This document shows positions 49,680-61,581 of a stretch of 64,000 nucleotides of DNA, one piece after another. Within the stretch, counting starts at the first letter, position 1, and the number at the start of each line of letters is the position of its first letter. A program made the position numbers and the translations under genes. Below the pieces are notes generated by a model that worked only from the letters and a program-made list of their open reading frames with translations, made no database searches and was not told the DNA's origin. Source of the DNA: Calycina herbarum (taxonomy: Eukaryota; Ascomycota; Leotiomycetes; Helotiales; Pezizellaceae); the NCBI GenBank assembly GCA_001414485.1, contig LLEY01000051.1, forward strand, positions 186,001 through 250,000, in the 5' to 3' direction.

Positions 49680-51262
49680 GATGGAGGAATGGACAGTCAG
49701 AAGCGACTGATTAACGAGTCGTCGGAATGTCTTTGAATTGTCTCGACCGTGTCCTCCTAAACACAGAACAAGGCTGGTGAATATCTGGGTACACCAACTT
49801 GGTCAAGGACTAAAATCCAACTCTTTTAATTCGATTTGGAGGTAGCGCAACACGAGAGATTAGAGGGGGCGTAGGATGTGTAACAGCTTGAGCGATCGAT
49901 TGTGGGTGGTGGAGGAGGGTAAATAGGTATGGTATGTATGGTATGTATGGTAGTGGTAGTGGTCTTTGATCAGATCACGCTGTGGGAGGATGTAGTGTAT
50001 TGAATGGTGAGAGCGCAGCACAATCTGATTCAGCTTTTGTCTTTCTTCCTCAGAAATACGAGAATTTCCGTCAGCCCAGTTTGTTGAAGGTTCACGCTTC
50101 TGCTGCCCAGTTTCCTTCTACTGCCAAAGCCCACCGCGGCGTCATTGGTTGCAACAAATGGCGGGTTGGACGGGAAACTAAAGTGGCAGGGGAGGCTGGT
50201 CGCTATTCTCCACTCTGATGCTTGATGACCACCAGCCTGGCTCTAGTTCGGATGTACCAGCCTTGGATTTTATAGATATTGACTCGAGCGGAAAACTAGT
50301 TGATACGAGTTTTTTTGCTGTGGAAAAATAGGAGTTGCAAGTGTTGAAGGTTTTTCGTAAATATGTTCACTGAATTCCATTGTTCCAATGTTTGCAGCAC
50401 AATGAGCGATTTACGATTTCCCTCGGGTACTTCCATCTATTCAGCGCCGCTCTTGCCAGCCGAAAAAAGGGGCAGTGTCCTCCTGGCTGGCTGCACGCCC
50501 CAAAAGCCTTGAAGCTGCAAGAGGCAATGTCACACCAAATTTAGAAACCCTCTCCTTCGTGAACCTGTCAGCGTCAGCATAAGTACGAAGTATCCTCTCA
50601 GAACTCTTTCTTCGTTTACCATTTAATCTCTGTCAATTCCCTCTGCTTTCACGATCTTCTTTCGTTTTGTATTTTCGTTTCTGTCTTTGATGCTATTCAC
50701 GAAACAAACCTAAAAGGCATCGCAACACCTACTCGAATATGACAGGAGTAGTGTAGCTCCCATCTAGCTTTTCTAGCCGTCGCGGAGTGGCCCGAGTGTG
50801 CTAAATCCATTCCTCATCGGAAGCTTGAAAATTGGATGGCCAGTTTCGCCCGCGAGTTTCAATCTACCTGAACCTGGACAAGATTAGAATCGTGGGGCCA
50901 GATTGTCCGCAATTTACCCCGCCATTGATATATCACATCAATGCATCATCATCTTCTTTAATTTGTTTCTTGTTTCTATCTAGGTTTGCACAGATCCAAG
51001 TGGTTTCTACGATTAAAGTATACTTCTAGTTGAAAATCTCTGTCTGGCGTTTGGGCCTTAGGCCCGGGAAAACGGATGGCAATTGGCAATTGCGCCATCC
51101 TCCCAAGAGTCGACGATTAGTTTACATCTAGTTTACATCTACCCCGCCATTGTTTTATAACATCACCATTTGCCTCCTACTTCCTGCTTTCCATTACGCT
51201 TTTAATTCCCCTGCCCTCTCGTTTCTCTGTCTTCTAAATCACTCAAATACAATTCCTTCAAG
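49680..51262. other. Divergent promoter region, 1.6 kb
   Basis: Holds the promoters of btgC (minus) and the isochorismatase-like gene (plus). A GTATG microsatellite sits at about 49930-49955. Bases 50760-50860 contain a GTGGCCCGAGTG word that recalls a serine tRNA D-arm, but no cloverleaf forms. No gene was found. Confidence 0.5.
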
Positions 51263-51894
51263 ATGACCAAAGCATTCCGTGAAATCATCGGTGTCTCCCC
51301 CTCCCAAGCATCCCTCAAAGACAGCATCCTCCTAATAATCGACGCCCAAAATGAGTTCGTCTTTCTCCTTCCCACTTCCATCTCAATCACTAACCCCTCT
51401 CCTTTCACAGATACAAAAACGGCCACCTAAAAACCGAAAATATCTCCCAGACCTCCTCTACCATAACCTCCCTCCTGGAGCGCTACCGCGCAGCTTCAGC
51501 ACCAATAATCCACATAACCCACTCCACGCCTGCTTCCGCTCCAGTCTTCACTCCCGACACCCCTCTCGCAGAGATTTTCGATTCTTTAACTCCCAAAGAT
51601 GGAGAGGTTATTGTGAAAAAGCAGTTTCCGGGGAGTTTCACGGGGACGACGCTGGAGGAGGAGATTAAGAAAACTGGCAAGAAACAGGTTGTTTTGGTGG
51701 GGTATATGGCGCATGTTTGTGTATCCACTACTGCTAGACAGGCTGCGGAAAGAGGTTATGATGTTGTGGTTGTCGAAGATGCCGTTGGGGATAGGGATAT
51801 TCCTGGTGTGAAGGCGGAAGATCTTGTGAGGGTTGTGCTGGCGGAGTTGGGGGATGCTTTTGCTACTATTGTCAAGGCTGCTGATGTTAAGTGA
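51263..51894 (+). CDS. Isochorismatase-like cysteine hydrolase
   Basis: Two exons (51263-51354 and 51411-51894, 56-bp intron) give 191 residues, the usual length of the family. The alpha/beta hydrolase-like isochorismatase fold is shown by LLIIDAQNE (Asp27), the Lys in VIVKKQFPGSF (Lys100/101), and the nucleophile in GYMAHVCVSTTARQAAERGYD (Cys134). Together these make the Asp-Lys-Cys triad. There is no signal peptide. Family members hydrolyse isochorismate, nicotinamide or related amides, and the exact substrate is not visible. The gene is convergent with the salicylate-hydroxylase-like gene 275 bp away. Confidence 0.9.
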
Positions 51895-52169
51895 TTTGGG
51901 GTGATAGGAGCGTGGTAAGTAAGTTGAGATGTTAAGAAAGGTGGAGCGCTGGGCTGGCAGAAGAAGGAAGGGGTCATGTCTAATTACTGTTGAGTTTTAT
52001 TTTCTTAATGTTTATTTCTTGTTACAAGTTTGGAAGTCGTCTCTTGCTCGCTTTCCTTGCAGACTCCCACGGCGATCAAGTTAGCGGGACGGGCATATTA
52101 AAACCATGACTTGTTTTCCTACAGACGTTACCAAACCAGGTACTCTATTTTGTATTATACAATAGTTTA

Positions 52170-53624
52170 TCAATCAGCTTCAAACACTTTGGCCTCTACC
52201 ATTCCTTGTTTCCTCTCCTCGTTGGCGAACATCTCGTCTAAGAATTTGTTGGTCTACACCCAATGACATTAGCTTCATTTCTCAAACTCTTGATTTCGTT
52301 TCGCAGTACTCACCTCCTTAACAGTATCATACCCATACAACCAATCCCGAAACGCATCATCATTCGTCACCCTTTCCTCCTGATCATTCTCCGCATCTTC
52401 TCTTTCCCCTCGTCCCCCTCTCTCACCAACCTCCCTCGAAACCCTAGAAATAACCTCACACCTCCCCTTCCTCACCTTCTCAAAAGCTCTCAAACACCCC
52501 GGAATATCCTCAGCGATCGCTACCCTCTCCAAACACTCCGCCAGCGCAACCCCATCTTCCAAACCCGTAGCAGCACCCTGCGCCAAATTAGGCAACATAG
52601 CATGTGCTGCATCCCCAAGAATAACTACATTCCCCTCTTCGTTAACCCACCGTTCAAGACGAGGAAGATATCCCAATTTCCACCGCACACAACTCTCCAC
52701 ATGCATTAGTAAACAGCGTACCACCTCGTCCCATCCAGAGTAGTATTCTCGAAGTTCGTGAATATCACCAGGTTCGTTCCAGACTCCTAGAGGCGCGGGC
52801 CCGGGACGGATGAGCACGAGGTTGTAGACTGTGCCTGAGCGGATGGGGTAGCCTATTATGTTACTTTCTTGGTGCATCCAGATGTTTGCGTTTGGGGAGG
52901 ACATTAGGTTTGTGGTTAGCGGGGTTGAGAGCATTTTTTGAGAGGGGATTGTGAGGCGGTAGGCGGTGGAGGGGGATTCTATTGGTTTTATAGCTTTTGG
53001 CAAAACGAAATTTCGGGTTTGGGAGTGGATTCCGTCGGCGCCTATTATAAGATCTGCTTCCACGGTGTTTCCATCGAGGAGATGGACTATTGGTTTGCTG
53101 TTGGATGTGGTGATGCTTTTGACAGAGTGATTGAGCAGGATAGAGATTCCAGATGAGATCGCGGCGTCGTAGAGAATCTTTTGGTAGTCTGCGCGGTGGA
53201 TGTACCAATACCTATCCATCTTCTTAGCAAAAAAATCCCCTCTTCTAACCCATTTCCTCCTGTTACAAACTTACGGACTCCCATACTTCTCCTCCCCATC
53301 CCTTAAAACCAACCGACCCATCTCCATCCCATCATCCCATTTCCCAACCACCAGCGCATCAGGCCAACAAACCTTTTCCCGGAATTTCTCTTCTAACCCC
53401 CATTCTTTCAGATAACGAGAGCTGTTGGGGGGAATCTGGATCCCGGCTCCGATCTCTTGGAGGGAAGATGCGGATTCAAGGATTGTGATTTCGTATCGGG
53501 GTGGGGAAGTTGGGTATTGTTTTTGGTGTTTTTCGTTCTTTTTGGAGAGGGCTAGGGCTGTTGAGAGACCTGCTATTCCGGCGCCGAGGATGAGGATTTT
53601 GAGAGGGGGTGGGGGTTGAGGCAT
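52170..53624 (-). CDS. FAD monooxygenase, salicylate-hydroxylase-like
   Basis: Three exons (53624-53275, 53211-52314 and 52253-52170) give 443 residues. The Rossmann FAD-binding motif GAGIAG is at 14-19 (ILILGAGIAGLSTALAL). The GADGIHS motif follows, then the GDAAHAMLPNLAQGAATGLEDG block with Asp317, the usual signature of group A flavoprotein hydroxylases. HIHRAD-like YWYIHRADYQ also resembles salicylate hydroxylases. Likely an NAD(P)H-dependent aromatic hydroxylase in the cytosol. The substrate is inferred only. The last exon encodes a short FLDEMFANEE tail. The intron before it has a truncated homologous copy at 54325-54378 next to this gene. Confidence 0.9.
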
Positions 53625-54057
53625 TTTTTTTAGATGATGTGCAAGGAAGAAGGAGCAACTATTGGGAGAGAGATTTAGATGGATATTAAGACTGACGGTG
53701 TCATGATTTATATTATCAAGAGTAGTGAGAGGTAATGGAAAACTCGTTTAGGTGTACGAATATGCTCGGTGTGTGAATCATCCGGTATGTAATACGAGGC
53801 CAAAATATTACACTCGATAGCAATCTTCCAATTTTTCTACATATTGGTTCTGAAAATTCGGTGGATTTAGGGAATTTGCATTTATAACCTAATATTTCTG
53901 GATTGGTTGGCAAATATCTATGTGATGTTGAGGACATAGTGACAGTTGGGCGAACTGGGGAATGATTATACACTCTGGTTTGAGGAAATACAATCGCGAA
54001 CCCAAGTGGGATAATATCAGGAGTAGAAGGAGAGAGAGTTCTAGATTATTGAGCATA

Positions 54058-54237
54058 TCGAAAAATACCTCGCTTTAGCGATATGAACTCTGGACCCTTT
54101 ACTCCAGAATAATTAATCAACCAACAACCACTGGTCGGAAACACCTACTTTCTACTTACTGCAGAAGAGCGATCCTTAAAGGTCTTCAATCACGAAGGAA
54201 TATTAGATCTAGCTGTAGGAAAGTCGTCGACAAATAG
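54058..54237 (+). repeat. Direct repeat, left copy
   Basis: A 180-bp segment matching 58795-58973. Shared blocks occur in the same order and spacing: TCGAAAAATACC, then AACAACCAC-TG-TCGGAAACACC-TACTTT, then AATCACGAAGGAATA, then GTCGTC-ACA-AAATA. The two copies flank the Clr5-ankyrin gene. The left copy runs straight into the monooxygenase fragment. Confidence 0.75.
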
Positions 54238-54429
54238 AAGTCTCGAGGAAAGAAAGGAGACGAGGTGAGGATGAACGATGTTGAGTTACAGGCTTGGTTG
54301 TATGGGTATGATATTGTGAAGGAGGTGAGTACAGTAATTCGGAATCATGAACATAAGAGAGGCTGATATTCGTAATAGGCCAACAGCCTTTTGGATAATT
54401 TGTTGTTGGCTGGGGAAGAGAATGATTGA
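54226..54429 (+). pseudogene. 3' fragment of a paralogous FAD monooxygenase
   Basis: On the plus strand the frame ends WLYGYDIVKE, then a GTGAGTAC intron (54325-54378), then a final exon to a stop at 54427-54429. This matches the last 30 codons, intron position and last exon of the monooxygenase at 52170-53624. A 39-nt stretch across the splice site has only two differences. The N-terminal 400 residues are missing and a TAG lies in the frame just upstream (54234-54236). It is in opposite orientation to the intact gene. It is probably a duplication remnant rather than a functional gene. Confidence 0.78.
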
Positions 54430-54793
54430 AGAAGTAGAGGAAGTGGATACCTAAGCTGAGCGTAACCAAAATACGTACACATAAATATTTGTTAACCCGA
54501 AACCAGGCCTTATTGCATCAATCTATCAAGTTACACTACAGCACCGCGGGGCTGAAAGCTAGGCATTTTTCTTTCCTTTTTCCGTCGAAACTGTGACTTC
54601 GCAAAAGGGATTTCACGTGAGCAGATTCTGGGAAGAGCCAATCACGTTCGTACAGATTCTTCAGCTGTAGGCCAATCGTTTTCTCAGCCTAGCTGGGGAA
54701 ATCCTGTAAATATTCTTCCTCTCTACCACATCTTATCCGTCTCGATAAAATTCTACACCTAAAACATCTACACAATCTTGATTTAACGAGAAC

Positions 54794-57700
54794 ATGTCTT
54801 CCAAATTCCCGCTAGATTGGGACGCTCATCATGATCATATTAAGAAACTCTATCTTGATCAAAACATGGGGCTTGGAAAGGTTATCGCGGAAATGGAACG
54901 GCTACATCATTTCGTCGCCTCGTGAGTATTATCCTATTCACATTCTCTTAAACGCGCTCTAAATGTAATGATAGCAAAAACCAATACGAGACGCAGTTCA
55001 AGAAATGGCAATGGCGAAAGAATCTCACAGAAGATGAATGGAAATACGCTGGAAGAACTTTGAAAAAACGGGAGGCCGAGTGCAAAAAGAGCGAAGTTTT
55101 ATTCAACGACGTTATGATATCAAAGGAGAAGGTGAAGAAAGAGACATCCAGACACTTTCTTCAGCCCTATGGTGAGTTTTGTTTCCTATAACACTTGATT
55201 TTTCTTAACTTTCGCTGTTATCTAGATAAAACTCCTCCTTCCTCGCAATGCCTTGTCATTCGAACACCTCTACCCAGTCAAGTTATAGAGATTAAAGAAC
55301 AGATTATAAATGTCAACCAGAGTATGGAAAATCAGAAGCGCCCGAGAAGCGAAGACCTAGGAGAACACCCTAGCTCCAAAATTATCTGCAATTCAAGTGA
55401 GTAGGACAGAGCCACGTCTTTAACATCTTGCTAACAGCTTAGGACAACGACACACCGGAAGAAGCCGGCACATCCATCTCGTCAACTGCGGACCCGGAAG
55501 AGTCAACCCGCCAATCAAAAAGTCGAAGCTTCCTTATTTCGAATTTGTTGACTATATCACCGAAATAAACTTCGGTAAGGCACCCAACATACAAAAATGA
55601 CCACTGCTAATGATGGTTTACTCAGAAATCAATTCTCAACCACTTCTTCAAGGAGAGTTCTTCGATGCTCCGTCACCTTGTATTGTTCCAACCAGTTTCT
55701 CGCAAGAGTGCAACGACTTTCGCTTGTGTATGAGTGACGAGAGTGATGGAATGTTCTCCATGTTTATGTCCGAAGATTCTTTATCTCAAGGAAGAGCTAG
55801 CATCGATTTTGGCAAATTCTACGAATCATTTGCAAACCTATTGATCGACCCTATGCGAGGAATTAAAGGCGGCCTCGACAGGCATGATGCCAACCTTAAA
55901 CTTCAAAGAAAATTGCCAGCTCTTCTAGCGAACATGCCAGAAAAATCTCCGGGTGAAATTGAACCAATCATCAACACTCTACTTGGACCTCCTCAATTCA
56001 GTGCTGGAATCTGCCTCTTACAAGTCGTGGTGTATCTTTACTCCAATGATCAGCTCAGGGTCGATGATTCCGACATGGTCATGAAGTGGATAGTCGACAA
56101 AATACCACTGAGCAATCTCATCACTATTCTCAAAACGAAACTCCCAACACTTCAAGAATTTCAGTCAAGCCTACTACTATTTGCAATTAAAAATAATCTC
56201 ATTACAACTGTGAAAGAGCTGCTGAGTCTTGACGGCTGGATGCGGGAGATGGCTCTTTGCCGCGAGTATCTATATGCTGCCGTAAGATGTCAAGGTGGTT
56301 TTGCAATGACTGAGCTTATTCTTTCTAGCTCGACTCGGGATGTCAAGGAGAAGATTCTCAACCCTTATAACTATAAGTATCCGACATGGTATTCAATTGG
56401 TAATTGTATTTCCATTGAGACTACTCGACTTCTTCATCATGAAGGTATGAACCTTGCAACTATGAGCTTTGGTGGAGAAACACTACTCCACTATGCCATA
56501 ACTCGTGGCGATGTTACTCTGGCTCGCTATCTCATCAGCATTGGAGTAGGATATCCAACACATGGAGAGAAAAAGCTCATAGATCACCTGGTGCTCGCAG
56601 TATGGTGTGAGCGGGTGGATATGGTTCATATCCTTCTTGAGAGTGATTTCCCGGTGGATGGGATGATTGAGTGGAACGCAGACCAGCATTACCATATTAA
56701 GTTCATCAAACTCTCTGTTCCCTATTTTCCAGCGACAGCAATCCAAGTAGCTGCATCAATGGGCAACATCGAAATTGTCAAAGGGTTAGTTCAAGCTGGC
56801 GCCAACATCAACGATCCAGCATGTGGTGTTAATGGAATGACGGCACTTCAAGCTGCCGCCGAGTTCAACAATACTACTGTTGTGCAGTTCTTGCTGCAGA
56901 ATGGAGCAGATGTAAATGCTCAAGGAAATACTTCCACCGAACCGCCGCGCACAGCTCTATTAGTGGCCATCGAGAATAACAATATTCCGCTCTTCGACAT
57001 ACTACTAAAGCACGACGCAAGCCCAAATGTCCCAGCTTTAAGCAAATACGGCACAACTATTCTCGAAGTTGCAAGTGTTCAAAAGGAATCCTCGATTTTC
57101 GTTCCGTCACTTCTTGCTCGAGGTGCTGATGATAAATTTGAACTCGAACCACAGTTAAAAGCACGCTGCATGAAATTGCAACTTGAACGAGCTGTTTTCG
57201 AGAACAACCTGAGCGCAGTTCAAGACCTTGTTGCAAATGGTGTAACCGTGGACATGTGTCCAATTGAGATCGGCTGGAGTACTCGCTCACGTATCATATA
57301 TCAAACTTGGAATGAGGATGAGAAAATAACAATTCTTGAATGCGCGCTGACAACAATGAAACACCATAGAACCTCAGATTCTTCGATTTTTAGATATCTG
57401 ATCAAACATATTGTCGATATAAACGAACAAAACTCCGACAATAGTGTCTACCCAATTCTCCAACAGGTGGTGGCTGAGGGTGATGTTTCGTTGGTAAATA
57501 TCCTCTTAGAAGCTGGTGCAAACATTGACTTTGTATGGAACAATTCTCCAAGGTCCAAATTTTACATGGGGATTACAGCTTTGATGACCGCTATACTTCA
57601 AAAAAACCTGAATATGGTGATTTTGCTGCTGGAGAGAGGTGCAGAAATTAACTTGATCGGCAGGCAAGCCGGTTTAGGGTTTGTGTCACCACTACAACTT

Positions 57701-58294
57701 TCAGCACTGTGGGATTCGCCTGATATAACTAAGTTACTGTTGAGTCGAGGGGCCGACTTTTCAACATCCACGAGAAACCATGAAATTTCATTCTATAGCG
57801 CAGCTGTTCATAGAGCAAGTCGGAGCTCTTTTTACATGTCTGTGGTAAAAGATCTTTTGCCAAAAGTTGGTGTTGACGAAAGAGATGCTGGGCTTTTTCG
57901 TGCAGCTGGAATTAGCGACTTAGGTCTAGTGAGGCTTTTCTTGGACAATGGCGCCGATATCAATACCATTCACACCGCGTTTTGGGACTGGGAACACACT
58001 GTTCTAGGATTCGCAGCAAAGATAGGTCATATTAAAATTGCCGAGTTTTTATTATCTCGAGGCGCAGAGGTTAATTTGCGAATTGAAAAGGGCCTTGGAA
58101 AAGAAACAGCGTTGGACTGGGCTGCTCAAGAAGGCAAGCTCGATATGGTACAGGTTTTGCTCAACCATGGTGCTGATGATGATCTTCCACTGGTTGATCG
58201 CTATTGTTCCCCTCTGAATATCGCTCGGAAAAGGTATCATTACGGGATAGTAATAATACTGGAGAAATATCGGGACAAAGCTATGGAAGAATAG
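54794..58294 (+). CDS. Clr5-domain ankyrin-repeat protein
   Basis: Five exons (54794-54921, 54975-55171, 55226-55396, 55443-55574 and 55626-58294) keep phase and give 1098 residues. The N terminus (1-65) is a Clr5 domain: WDAHHDHIKKLYLDQNMGL...FKKWQWRKN. A basic, disordered linker (65-210) follows. The C-terminal two thirds carry about a dozen ankyrin repeats, with clear units such as GMTALQAAAEFNN-TVVQFLLQNGADVN and GHIKIAEFLLSRGAEVN. These are protein-interaction modules. Clr5 is a putative DNA- or chromatin-associated domain of filamentous fungi, expanded in many plant-associated species. The gene's specific role is unknown. Confidence 0.88.
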
Positions 58295-58794
58295 AATCAG
58301 CTTCGTATGTTGGAGATGATCTGAATGGAGAATGTGTTTGGTGCTTGGCTTTTGGTTTTGAGTTTTGGATTGATGGCGTTGTTAGTTTGCGTTGTTTACG
58401 AAAGTGGAGTTTTCATTGATCTAGGGGATATTGAGATATTAATGAGCTTTATTTATGTTAATCTGTCTGCATCGTAATTGAGAGGTTAAGAAGTTGCAAA
58501 GCTCAACTTCCGGCACTCGGCCAGTCTTGAAAGTGAGCAGATGTGACTCTAAAAATAGGTCATCGCATAAAAAGATTAAAATATTGGGGCCTAACAACTG
58601 ATTTTGGTTCTGAAATCGATTTGATCAATACTGCTTTTTGGCGTCGTCAATGTAGCAACTTCTTTCTAAATCTTGATTTTATATTCAGTGACAAGCTCAC
58701 TTCCTCAAAGAGACAGGGACAAAAAGAGAGGGTGTTTGAGAGAGAAGGCAGAGTATATTAAAGAAGGGTGCGAGAGCCCAGTCCTTCACTTCAT

Positions 58795-58973
58795 TCGAAA
58801 AATACCCCAGCTGAATGGCATGAACCTTTCCAGGTTATTCCACATAAGTAAGTACTTAACAACCACCTGTCGGAAACACCTACTTTTCATATTCCACAGA
58901 ATACCGATGCCGAAATATGTCAAATCACGAAGGAATAGTATCTCCAGCTTTAAGCAGGTCGTCCACAGAAATA
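58795..58973 (+). repeat. Direct repeat, right copy
   Basis: Partner of 54058-54237, 4.7 kb downstream and in the same orientation. It ends before the monooxygenase-like sequence that follows the left copy. It starts 500 bp after the Clr5-ankyrin stop codon. Confidence 0.75.
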
Positions 58974-59307
58974 ATTCTCACAATCACCGGTGGTCTTGGC
59001 AGCTCACCCCTTTCCGTCAACCTGCATATTTTGTTGCGAGTCACGATAATTTTTAGTAGTTGATTGACTAAAAATAAAAATAAAAATCCTATTATCTTCA
59101 AAGCTCCGATTTAATATTTTGTGACGTGAGGTAATAGCTTGCACCCGTACTTTAAATTATATCGAAAAACTAATCTTATCAAGAGAGTTGAAGGTTGTGT
59201 TTCTGGGATTGCTGATGAAAATCCATGTCAATTGCAAAGAGGGGGTGGGGGGGGGAAGACTGGTGGACAATAAAAGCGGCAGTAAACCTCAAGTTCATAC
59301 ATGCCCT

Positions 59308-59442
59308 ACCTAGCTCGTTGTTCCAAGTTTTTAGGGTAATTAAGTCAATTATTCCAACTATCTTGGTTGATACTTTAATTGTTCTAAATGTTCAGAGTAA
59401 TTTACTTGAATTATCCTAGATAGCTAGAACAACGAGCTAGGT
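59308..59442. mobile_element. MITE-like inverted-repeat element
   Basis: A perfect 16-bp inverted repeat (ACCTAGCTCGTTGTTC at 59308-59323 and its reverse complement at 59427-59442) encloses 103 bp. The inner arms (about 59324-59426) are also imperfectly palindromic. There is no coding capacity. Size and structure are those of a small non-autonomous DNA transposon. No clear target-site duplication is visible. Confidence 0.65.
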
Positions 59443-59642
59443 GGGTAGGTACGAACCGGAAATTTACTTCCGCTTCTACTGTCCATCTTGAGGCAGGAGG
59501 GCTTCAGTATAAACGTCCCAATGAAGAATGCACTTGTTTTCTTTTTTCTGTTTTCCAAAAAGCTTCGAACGAATGGATTTTTTCTTCACTCCCAATCACC
59601 TCTTTCGCCTATTCCAACCCTTCCGCCAAAATCACAAATCTT

Positions 59643-60590
59643 TTAAGAAGTCAGACCAAACCAACTCAACACGCTCGCTTCATGCGTCGGAACCACATGT
59701 CCAACCCCTTGAGCAGAATACGCAACAAACTTTGTCCCATCCCCAAAAACCATCTTTGTATACCCCTTCAACGGCGTATCAGTCTCATTCCTCGTCCACG
59801 AAACCCCAAATACATTACTCCACTCCTTCACCTGCTCAATCAAGCTCTGATAAGCAATAATACTATCCGCAGTCCCAAACCAAGTTTGCATTTTTGGATA
59901 ACTCCCATTATAACCCGGATACCCGGCTCTCACCAAGTCTCCCCATTGCTGTGCGGTTTTCTGGGTTTTTCCTTTCTCACAATCTGTGGTACCAGAGAAA
60001 GGGGAAGATCCCCCGGTGCCAAGTAGACAACCGTAGGGCATTCCTGAGAAGGGTGCAACCGCTGAGAAAATATCGGGGTAGGCGCCTGCGAGGACGTTGC
60101 TCATGATTCCACCTGAGGAAGAACCTGTTGCGAAGACCTTTTTTGGGTCGGCGTTATATTTGGAAATGGTGTATTTGACCATGTTGACGATGGAGAGGGA
60201 GTCGGAACCACCATTGTGAGTAAGGGAAGCATTGGTGTTTCCGTCGAAGCATTTGTAATCGCGGGTTGCGGAGGGGTAGATCAAGAGGAAACCGAGTTTG
60301 TCGGCTTGAGCGGGGAGTTTGGTCTGAGTGAAGTATTGGGAACCGGAACCGGTGCAGCCATGCATCTTGGATTTGGTTAGTGGTTCATTTTGTTGGGAGC
60401 TCCTTGGGGGGAGTGAACTTACTGCTACAATGATAGCTGGGCTCGAGGCTACTTTGTCCGGTACGTAGATCGACATTTCGACAGAGCCAGGGTTGGTACC
60501 ATAATTTGGTACTGAGACAAGGCTGGCTGCGGAAGCGATCGAAGTGAACGAAGCAAGTGCAACTAACAAAGACGGAAAATTGAACACCAT
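59643..60590 (-). CDS. Secreted CE1-type (acetylxylan/feruloyl) esterase
   Basis: Two exons (60590-60423 and 60365-59643) give 296 residues after removing a 57-bp intron that has no stop in frame. A signal peptide ends near residue 21 (ASA-ASL). The serine hydrolase motif is ATGSSSGG with Ser139 as nucleophile. Asp in GTADSI and His in VGHVVP complete a plausible triad. The IYPSATRDYKCFDG and GGSDSLSIVNMV blocks are typical of acetylxylan or feruloyl esterases of carbohydrate esterase family 1 and related PHB-depolymerase-like enzymes. Likely acts outside the cell on plant polysaccharide side groups. The substrate class is inferred. Confidence 0.87.
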   Translation of the reverse strand: MVFNFPSLLVALASFTSIASAASLVSVPNYGTNPGSVEMSIYVPDKVASSPAIIVAVSSLPPRSSQQNEPLTKSKMHGCTGSGSQYFTQTKLPAQADKLGFLLIYPSATRDYKCFDGNTNASLTHNGGSDSLSIVNMVKYTISKYNADPKKVFATGSSSGGIMSNVLAGAYPDIFSAVAPFSGMPYGCLLGTGGSSPFSGTTDCEKGKTQKTAQQWGDLVRAGYPGYNGSYPKMQTWFGTADSIIAYQSLIEQVKEWSNVFGVSWTRNETDTPLKGYTKMVFGDGTKFVAYSAQGVGHVVPTHEASVLSWFGLTS

Positions 60591-61581
60591 GATTCTCGTT
60601 GGGAGAAATGATAGAGTATACAGAGAAGATTGGTCCTGAACTTTGTTGAAATAATCGAGCTTCTGAAAGGCTTTTGTACCTGCATCGTTTTCCTCGCTTA
60701 ATAGCCCCCCTAAATTGCTTTCCGCATACGGCTCTTACCCCGCGCCCCCCGCACGCTCATGGTCGCATCCCCAAGATAATTTCTTTGAATGATTACCCTT
60801 GATATCGCTGCGTTTATCTTCACGGTATGAAGTTCGGTACTTTTTAGTGTTTGATTTAGATCATTAGCCTATATCTAACTCTCGTGCCTAAGGGTATTTT
60901 ATTATAGCCTGTAGAAATTGAAACAGTAGTACTACATAAGCGCTTTCGGAAGAGAGAAACGGGACTTTTTGGTTTGATGAGCACCACTTTTAGAAGTTAA
61001 TCTGCGAGATCTTCACAACCAAAGCCTCATGAGTGTTGTGTTACCTCCTAGGCTGTCCAGATAGCGGTGTTCGGTAACAAAAGTCGGGATTGCTGTGAGC
61101 TTTATACGGCTGCATATAATATATCAAGATCTTTAGTGTGGAGGGGAAGAAACTCTCTGCGATATCAAGTCAAACTGTTGAAATATTTCTAAGGCCTGTT
61201 GGTACCGTAATAGCAAGACTTCACACAATGAAAGACCGTCACCAATTCCTAGTAAGAAAGAGCGCAATGCTTCAAATGGAAATTTAAGACAGTAAATCTA
61301 AACAATAGTAGTAAAGAATGCGAGTCGCTAATACACCTCCTTAAAGAACCCTCTGACCAGTCTTGCTCCATCCCGCTTAATTAAATATTTTCACTCCCTT
61401 AACACCCTGAAACCAGCAAACCCTTTTTCTGAGTAATGAGTAAAGAAATAAACATAGAAAGCTTGAGGTTAATATATACCTAAGATTTGTGAAGGAATCA
61501 TTCTTGAAAATCCAATCGATGGAAAATGACTTATGAAAGATTTACATGGATGGAAATACTCTCACGCGATCCCCAGCCTTA
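60591..61581. other. Intergenic, 5' of the esterase
   Basis: About 1 kb that holds the esterase promoter on the left and the lectin 3' UTR on the right. No gene was seen. A CCCCGCGCCCCCCGCA GC-rich patch lies near 60740. Confidence 0.5.

Larger units (their letters stand above)
58295..59642. other. Convergent spacer with repeats
   Basis: 1.35 kb between the 3' ends of two convergent genes. It contains the right direct-repeat copy (58795-58973) and the MITE-like element (59308-59442). No gene was found. Confidence 0.5.

Noticed and set aside
50770..50850. tRNA-Ser-like sequence
   Set aside because: A GTGGCCCGAGTG-type word is present but acceptor stem, anticodon arm and T-arm do not pair.
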